Assembly: GCF_007741535.1 (NCBI RefSeq)
Contig: NZ_CP036525.1
Coordinates: 4,154,001 to 4,218,000, forward strand
Length of the DNA: 64,000 nt
Source: Rubripirellula lacrimiformis
GTDB lineage: Bacteria > Planctomycetota > Planctomycetia > Pirellulales > Pirellulaceae
Direction: 5' to 3'
The translations under genes were made by a program, and so were the position numbers. Positions 15,001-24,000 of this stretch are shown here, in pieces. The notes under the pieces were generated by a model. The model made no database searches. It saw only the letters and a list, made by a program, of their open reading frames with translations, and was not told the origin of the DNA. Each line of letters begins with the position of its first letter. Position 1 is the stretch's first letter.

Positions 15001-18000
15001 CGCGGCTGACCGAGAACAATGGTTTCTTCTCGTTCGATGCCCAGGTTCGACTGGACTTTGCCGCCACCAATCCAGACGGTTCGTTGGTTTGGGATCCCAG
15101 CGATCTGGTGCAACGTGTCGAAGAGATTCGCGACGCCGTTGACGATGATGCCAGACGACTTGTGGCGCGGACGCTTGAACTGTCCGGCGATCTACTGCCG
15201 CCGGAAGGCGACTTTTCCGCCATCATTATCAATGCGGGCGCGGGCGACGATCAAGTCTTTGTTGGACCCACCGTGCAAAAGACTGTTTGGACTGCTGCGG
15301 GCGCAGGCGACGACACCGTGGAATACGCCACAGGCCAAGCGATCCTTTCGGACATGGGGGATTCCAATCGACGCAACGAAGTCTTTGGCGATCCCGACGA
15401 CTTTTCGGGTGCGTTTGACTTAGGCACGCTGTTGCCAACTCAAGATTCCAGTGAAGGTCGGCAGGTGTTATCCCAGACCGCAATGTTCACCAACGCGACC
15501 CTGGATGGTCCAACGGACGTTGACTGGTACACCATCCAAGTCCCGTTCATGCAATTCGGATTTGCAGGAATCACCGTCGATTCGATCGATCCCGAAGATC
15601 AAATCACACTAGAACTATTCGCTGTGAACCCACAGGTGGAAACGTTTGGACTATTCGGCACTGGCAGTTTGGTCCCCGACGCGAACACGGGCGATCCCGA
15701 CAAGGCGGATCGCTGGCGAATTGACTTGCAACAGGAAAGCACCCAATCGTTCCAAGACAACCTGTTCTACATTCGCGTTCAATCGGCCAACGGATCACCG
15801 ACGCAGTACAACCTTGGCATCGACTTCGCTCGCCCCGAGGACCAGGCTCTGGGCGTCGTGCGGATCCCGCTGGGTGCAGAATCGGACACCTACCTTCGCC
15901 GTGACGTGATCGTCGGTGGCCCGGGCGACGACATTCTTCGTGGCGGCCCCAGCGAAGACTGGGTGATTGGTGGCGACGGCAACGACATCATCAGTGGTGG
16001 TGTTGACGGTTTTGCTTCGGACATCCTGATCGGCGGCGATGGTGACGATGTTTTCCAGATCATTCCTTCGGATGTCGGCGAACTCGATTTAACCTTGGCC
16101 GATGAAATCGACGGCGGCGATGGGTATGACCGTGTGCTGTACCTGGGCGGCGACATCGATGATCGTGGCCGGCCGGTGCCGGACTTCGTCACCCTGCGTT
16201 ATCAACCGTTGCTGAATCGCTATGAATTGGCAGCCAAGGTTTGGGACACGGCGAACCAACGTTTTGAAACCGAGGGGAATCAATTTGTCATCCATTCGGC
16301 TAGCTATCGTACGCGTCAGATCGAGGCGACAGAGTTTGACACTCGTGCAGGTGCCGACCAAGTCAGACTGGACGAGGCTTCCTATAGCATCCTGGATGAC
16401 GAAGTCGTCAATGTGTCCGGATTCCAGTTTGATCTGGTCGATGGGACCAACGATCAGCGAGAAACCTACGGTATATCGCCCGGCGATCGACAGGTCGGTG
16501 GCGGCGCCGCGAACTTCATCATCCGTGGCGGTACCGGAAACGACTTGCTGGTCGGTTCGCCCTACGGCGATGTGATCTTCGGTGGTGGTGGGCTGGACCA
16601 GATCATCGGCGGCGGTGGCAACGACAACCTGCACGGCGAAGCCGGCAATGATCTGATCGTGGGTGACCAGATTGCGTCCCCGGCGTATGTGTGGGATCGC
16701 TATGAGGTGATCGCTGGTGAAGATCGTTCGAACGATTCGCCATCGTTTGCGACACCTGTTCGATTCGATGGTGATTCACTGGAAAATCTAACTCTGCACG
16801 ATGGTGACGGTGGCGATTGGTACGTCATCCCAGCGTCTTCGGTGTCTGAGCCACTGGATTCAAGTGGTCTGGTCGTTGATGTTGAATTCGATGATGTTGA
16901 CTTCGATGATTCCGTATCGCAAAACATCTGGGCCAGCATCAATCGAGCCAGCGGACGCGTCGGTGCGGAAGTGATCCCGGCTCTGGTCGATCCAAACACC
17001 GGTGCTTATACGCCGACGGCAGGACAGCCTGATGTGTATCTGATTGGGGTCGACAACCCGGTTGGTCAGATGGTAGTCGCGTCCTCGGCACCCCGACTGG
17101 ATTTGATTGGCGACGGGCAAACCGTCACTGCTGGATTCGTTCTGGACATTTCCGGACAACCGACAGTGACGATTAGTTTTAACGTTTCCTCTGGACAGTC
17201 CGGGAAATCGATGGCTGGCAGTATCAATCGAGAGTTCCGGGACCTATTCCTGAACGACGATGTCAAAGCATATTACGACGCCACGCGAGCCCGCTTGATT
17301 TTGGTTTCGCTGAAAGATCGCGCCCTGACGGTACGCGCCGGGGACCTCTTTTCGTTTTCGTACCTTGGGTTTGACGACGGGCAGGTTCCCCAGCAACTTC
17401 CCTACGGACTTGGTGGTTACACGATCTCCGTCGTCGACAACGAGATCACCAGTCCGCCAACGGCCGCACCGTTGCTGTCATCGAATCCATTTCAGTACAA
17501 GACCGCAGACCGAAGTGTGTTGAGGCCGGCTCCCCATCAATCGGTCGGCCTAAACGAACCGAATTTTTCGGTGGATACGGCGGCCAGGATTGAGGGTGGA
17601 CGCCGTGACGAAATGATTGGAGAAATCGTACCGCTGGGTGATATCAACGCCGACGGACGGGACGATTTCGTGGTCCCTGGAACGACGCGAGCGTATGTGT
17701 TCCTGGGACACGTGGATGCGAATTCCCTGTTCGGCGATCAGTCCGATATCCGCGATGCTGCCGACTACATACTGAACTACCCCAATGCCGGGGACATTGA
17801 ATGGATTAGCGGACCTGTCGATGTTGACGGCGACGGATTTGACGATCTGACGTATGCTCGCACAAGCTTCACCAATGTCGAGCGGACGGAAGGGAACACG
17901 AGCATCAACATGATCAGCGGACGCAACCTGACGCAAAATTCAGCCCAGCTTTTCGCGATTCCGATGGGCGGCTTCGAGTATCAGGATTTGGACCACCAAT

Positions 18001-21000
18001 TTGACCTGTTTGGCAGACAACTGGCTTCGCTCAGTCGATCGGCCGATGTGCCGATTCAGGCCGAGTGGATTCGCTACAACGACGATGAATTTGCGGATCT
18101 GGCGATCTTCAGTCAAGAACCCAGCCTTCGCCGCGGCACCACCGTTGTGAACTACGGTGGCGTGCTTGATGGTGCACGGATTCATGATCAGGTCGTCAAC
18201 TACGCGACCGGCAACAGCAACTACATGATGACCCTTTGGTCAGGGTTAGAGGGTTCCAGCGTGGTTGCTGCGTCGCACTTCGATAATCCTGGATCGGTCA
18301 CCTACGTGGGCGGTTCCCCCGAAGCGTTCTTTGACTTCGGTGATGTGAACGGCGACGGCCTGGACGACATCGTGGCCACCGTCCCACGCGGTTGGGAATT
18401 CAGCACGAACGGGAATCGCGATCCGGACATTGTGATCTCGCGAACCTACCTTCACCCTGGGGGAAGTTTTGGTTTTGGCTATCGGTTGACAGCGCCGATC
18501 CTGCAACTGGCCGCAGATACCATGGGGCTGCGCGACACGAACAATCCAGATTTGGGTAATCAGGGCGCACTGAATGCCGAGTTGCCCGTGGTCGTGAGCG
18601 ATCTGGACAACGACGGTTTTGCGGATCTGATCGCCATCAGCGATCTCAGTAGCTCCGATCGCGGTATCGCATCGCTGTTGATTTATACTGGCCAGGAATT
18701 GACGGATAACGACGATTTCGCCAATCGTACCCCGGCGGTTGTCTTCGGCCAGATACCGGCGTCGGGCCGTAGCCTGCTGGACGCTCGCGTTTCGATTGGT
18801 GATTTTGATGGCGACGGCAGGCAAGATCTCGGGTTCAGTATCTCCAACCCGAGCCAGGCGGGAACCTTTATCTTTTATGACGCCATCGATGGCGGAAGAA
18901 CTCGATCAACGGGTGCTGGATCGCGACTCCCCACACCGGTGGCGTCAATCGCGTCGCCAATCGGCGCCAGTAATTTCGGGTTGGCCGGCGGAAACGCATT
19001 CGACCTGAATGGAGATCGCATGGATGATCTGATCCTTGCCGATTCCGATGCGACAACTTCCGCCGGTGATCTGGGCGGCGGCATTTTGTATGTCGTTCCG
19101 GGAAGCCAACGCAGGATACCGCTTCCCGATGAAGCAACGATCGTGGATCTTGGCAACGATTCGATTCGCGGGATCGGTGACGTCGTGCGTGATTCGCAAG
19201 GACCGCTGCAGATTGATTCGACGCTGCAGACCAGCGAAGGGACCGATTGGTATCGCTTCCGCACGGTCGGTGACGGACAAGTGGGTGACGTGATTCGTCT
19301 GTCACCAACCGCCGACCTGTCTGTGTCAGCAACGGACGGTGCGTCGGGCATCATCAGTGGATCCACTGCGTCTGACAACGTGCGAACTGTGGCGTTCGAT
19401 TCCGATCAAACCGGAGTCTACGAAATCGATTTGACGCATCTGTTGTCACAATTTGTCGATCCAAGTTCTATCCAGGACGCGACGTTGTCAATCCGTGGGC
19501 GTGTGTCTGCGACGGTCACGTCCGGCACGCCGTTGGCCAACCCCGGAAACTTCACCGCGACTGACAACGGCAAAGTCTTCTTCACCGCCGGAGATAGTTA
19601 TTCCGAAACGGGTTTGTACGTTTACGACGGTACCGAAGTCCGCCTCGTGTTGTCATTCCCTGGGGAATTCATCAGCAACCTGACCGCAATCGGTGACCAG
19701 TTGGTATTCACATCGACCAAGTCTGACGAAGAGGATTTTGGTCCCCCGACCTGGTACATCACCGATTGCGTTACGACCAACGAGATTGCAAACGGCGAAC
19801 CATTCGAATTCGAAGGCGGCGGGCCGATCGAATTTCGCGGAAACCTTTACGCAACCCATCGAAACTTTGGGCCGACGACTTACCAATCGGTCAAAATCGA
19901 CATCGATCCGACCAAGCCCGCGACGGCAAGTTTTGAAATTGTCCAAGAAGACACCGGTGGAAAAGTAGCCGGATCGACTGACACCGGACTGTTTTACTTT
20001 GCGGGCGGCGGAAAGCTTCTATTCAGCGATGGAGTCGCCCCGGTGGAACAGATCGCCGACTTTGGTTTCTTTGCCAACGATATCTACCCGGATGTCGCGG
20101 TGTTGGGGGACAAACTGTTTTTTGGAGCCACGAAAGACGATTCGACGCGAGCCGCTTTCGTCAGCGATGGCACCGAGAATGGTACAGTCGAGATCGCATC
20201 TTTCGGTACCAGTGCCGATGAACTGCCGATACACTTCGTGGCTGCGGACTCAGTGGTCTACTTTCTGAGCAATGATAAGATTTTCGCTTACCAAGACGCG
20301 ACAGCCAAAGCCATCCACTCTCTACCCAAGCGACCCTTTTTCGCACAAAATGCCCAGAAACCTCAGTTCGCAACGGCAGCCGGAAAGAACCTGGTCTTGT
20401 TCTATCCGCAAGACGAACAGGTGGTCGTGGAAGTCATCGATCCCGACGGCACGATCCTGGCGTCTGCGATGACCGCTACCGTTGACAATTTGTATGACGA
20501 TCTCGACGTCGCCGTTGACGGGAATCAGTTTTTGCTTAGCTATCGGGGAGTTGACAAAGGCGAGTCGTTCGAACGGCTGGAGGCATTCGATCTGACCAGC
20601 GGACAACTGACCGTGTTGGAGGACATTAGGCACAACGGCGGTTTCTTCAGCCCGTTCACTGGCATGACATCGGGGGATGGCTTTGTGTTGTTCGGTGGGT
20701 ATGACGAAAGCCAGTACTCTGGCCAAGTCTGGGTAACGGACACGACGGTTGCCGGAACCGAACCACTGCTTTTCGGCGATGGAAATGGAGGCGTTGGCGG
20801 TGGGAATACCGTTACCGTCCAGCTGGCCGGCGGTGTCAATGATTTGGTCATTGATGGCAGCGAACTAGACGAAACGTTCGTGATCACACGAACGATCAAT
20901 GCGTCTGCTACATCGACCCTTTACGACATCGATCTGTCCGGTTCCCTGGACCAGCTTCGCGAACTGTTCCGTTTGGGTTCCCGGTCGTTGGTGGTCACGA

Positions 21001-24000
21001 TGGGCGTTGACGAGAATCAGGCTGTGTTCGAAGCGCTGTCGGACAGCGAAGACACGGGACTGTTCGTAGGTGGATCCAGCGGCGGTGTCTCGGGCGAACT
21101 GATCGATTCCACAGGACGCATGATTGCGACCGACTTTAGCAATTTGGACATCCGCAATTTGCCCGCCGGTGAGTATCTGGTGGGAGTGTCGCGATCGAAT
21201 CGCAGCGGCACGCAGGCAACCGACTATCAACTTGAGATCAACGCACCCCGTCTGGGCGATGCCCACGACTTGCCAGCGGACGACATTCTGCGCGGTGGCG
21301 ATGGGGACGATGTGGTGATCGGCGGCGCGGGGAAGGATCGCATTTCAGGTAACAGCGGTGATGACAACCTGGTCGGTGAGTTGTTCGAGATGCGTGATGC
21401 GGCAAGCAACGATGCAATTGCCAGTGAGCTTCCCGAGGACCGGTATTCCGATTCGCGTTCGCCAGTGCAGCAACGTGACCCTCGAATCGTGATTGGGATC
21501 GCAGACGAAGATCTTCGGCCGGGTGAAGTTAACATTGGGGAATCAGCAATTGCCATTGCCATCGCTGACCAACTGGGCACCGAGGTGATCACCCTGCCCG
21601 GCGGTAACGAGGCCTTTGCAACCCCTATCTACGCCAGCGACCTGGGGGCCATCATTGACTTGGATCTATCGGATCTTGGGTTGGGAAGTATCCGCGGACT
21701 TGAATATTTTGTGGGCCTCGTCTCGCTAGACCTTGCCGGCAACAGTCTTGACGTGGACGCGATCGAAGTGCTGACGCCCGGCAACAACGGCACCACCGGA
21801 ACTCGGCATCTGGAACACCTGAACCTCGATGGCAACAAGATCGAGTCCGTTTCACCGCTTAGCCAGTTGGTCCATTTGCGTGCAATGAGTGTTGCTGACC
21901 AGGGTGGCGTGCCTCTTTCGGACCTATCGCCGTTAGAGGACATGACCGAACTGGTATACCTGAATGTGTCGGGGAACGCGATTGTCGAATTTGACCCGAT
22001 TCGTAGTCTGCAACACTTGCGTATTCTTGATGTTTCGGGGCCCGCGCTTGACCGGGGCATTGCGAGTGCGATCGATATGCGTTCGCTGACCACCAAGGCG
22101 GGCACCACCGCGTCCATCGCCGCTGCGAACGGACCTTGGCAAGTCGTCAATGATCCCGCGGCGATCGGCGGCACCTACCTGGTGTTGGACACGGATAGCT
22201 TAGAAGGCGATGAACATGTCGACCTTTCCATCAACGGACTGGCGAATAATGTTGATTACGAAGTGTTCGCCCAGTGGCATGGTGATGCCAGCCACACCGG
22301 CAGTGCGGGCTACAACATCAGTGGAAAAGAATTTGTCGTCAATCAACGGGTGGCGAGCAGCGGTTTCCCACAGGACGCTGCTTCGCAGTGGCAAAGCCTG
22401 GGTGTGTTCAGGCCGACAAACGGATCGATCACGGCGACTGTCGCCCCGATCGGTGAAGACGGTTTGCTGATTGCCGATTCGTTGATGGTTCGGCCCGTCG
22501 CCGGAGCATTAGGAGACGAGCTAGTCCACCTGGACGTTCGCGGTGCTGCGGTCACGCCGCTAAGTCGTGATTTGTTGTTGGATACACTGGATGGTCGCGG
22601 CGGTGTTTTGCACCAGGACCGAACCAGCGCGCCAACTTACATCGGCCCCAACGCGTTGGTCTTTGGCGAAGCGGGCGACTACGACCAATCGTATCCACTA
22701 AGCAGTTTCTTTCGCAGCGACCAAGCGGGATCGCTTTCCTACTCACTCAAGGTTCCCGACGACACCGACCTTCGTGCGACGATCAATGCTAGTCAACTGG
22801 CGATTGAGACCAACGGTGCTGTGCAGCGGATTTTCTATGTCGAGCTTACAGCGACGGACTCTCGCGGTTTGTCCACCGTAGCCGCGATACCAGTTGTTGG
22901 CGGCTTCGGTCTTGCCCAGGGACAAGTGTCCGACGCGAGTGGTCGCCCAACCGAAGGAGTGCGGGTGCACTTGTCCAACTTCCCCCAATTCGAAGCCGTC
23001 ACGGACTCGCTGGGGCGATACAGCCTACTGACGCCGACGGATGAAGTGGAGATCAGCCTGGTCGGTGGTCAAAACATTGGTGTGGCCCAGTCACCGATTG
23101 CCTATCTGGAAGACATCGACGTTCCCTTTTTGCTATCGAACATCGATTTCAGTTTCACTCCGGCGATGGGATTGACCGCACCATCCATGGCTGCCGAAGG
23201 CGACGTGGTGGAAATCCAGATCGATCTGCAGCTAAGCGGCCAAGTGAAATGGACGGTTACTGGAGGCCCGGTCGCGAACGAGTCCGGTGATGCGAATGGC
23301 TTTAAGTTCACACCGCTGGACGAAGGCGTTTACACCGTATCGGCAACGTTGGAAACCGACGACGATCGCGAACTAGTTTCGCTGGTAGCGATCCGTATCG
23401 AAGAGGTTCCGACGGCCCTATGGGTGGGTGACGATCTTGTTATATCCGAAGGACAACTCGATCTAAGTCGGCAGTTGGTGGTTGATCCCGGCATCGATGC
23501 CGTCACCATCAAGGTGGACTATGGCAATGGAGAGATCGAACGATTCGTGAACACAACAGACCGTACTTTTCATCTGCAAACATTCTATTCGTCGGAAGGC
23601 ATCTACCCACTGACGGTCACCATGACGGCGGACGGGAAAACCGTGACAGATTCGTTCGATGTCACGGTCACCGATAGTGTCCCGGAACTGATCGTGACGC
23701 CACTGACCGGTTTCACACAGAATCGTGAAGATGGAACCATCAGCGTTTCAATCACGGACCTAGCCGGCACAATCAACCGTACGACGTGGTTCTACCGCGT
23801 CGATTGGGGGGACGGGACTCCCGTAGAGAACTTTGCTGAACTGGTCGACGTCAGTGCCGGAAGCGTTTCAGCAACGGCAACGCTGGACCATCGCTTCTTT
23901 GACGAGGGCACGTACAACGCGACAGTCCAAGTCATCGACGCCGACGGCACGACATTCGATCAACAACTAGATATCGTGGTTGTCAATGATGCCCCGATCA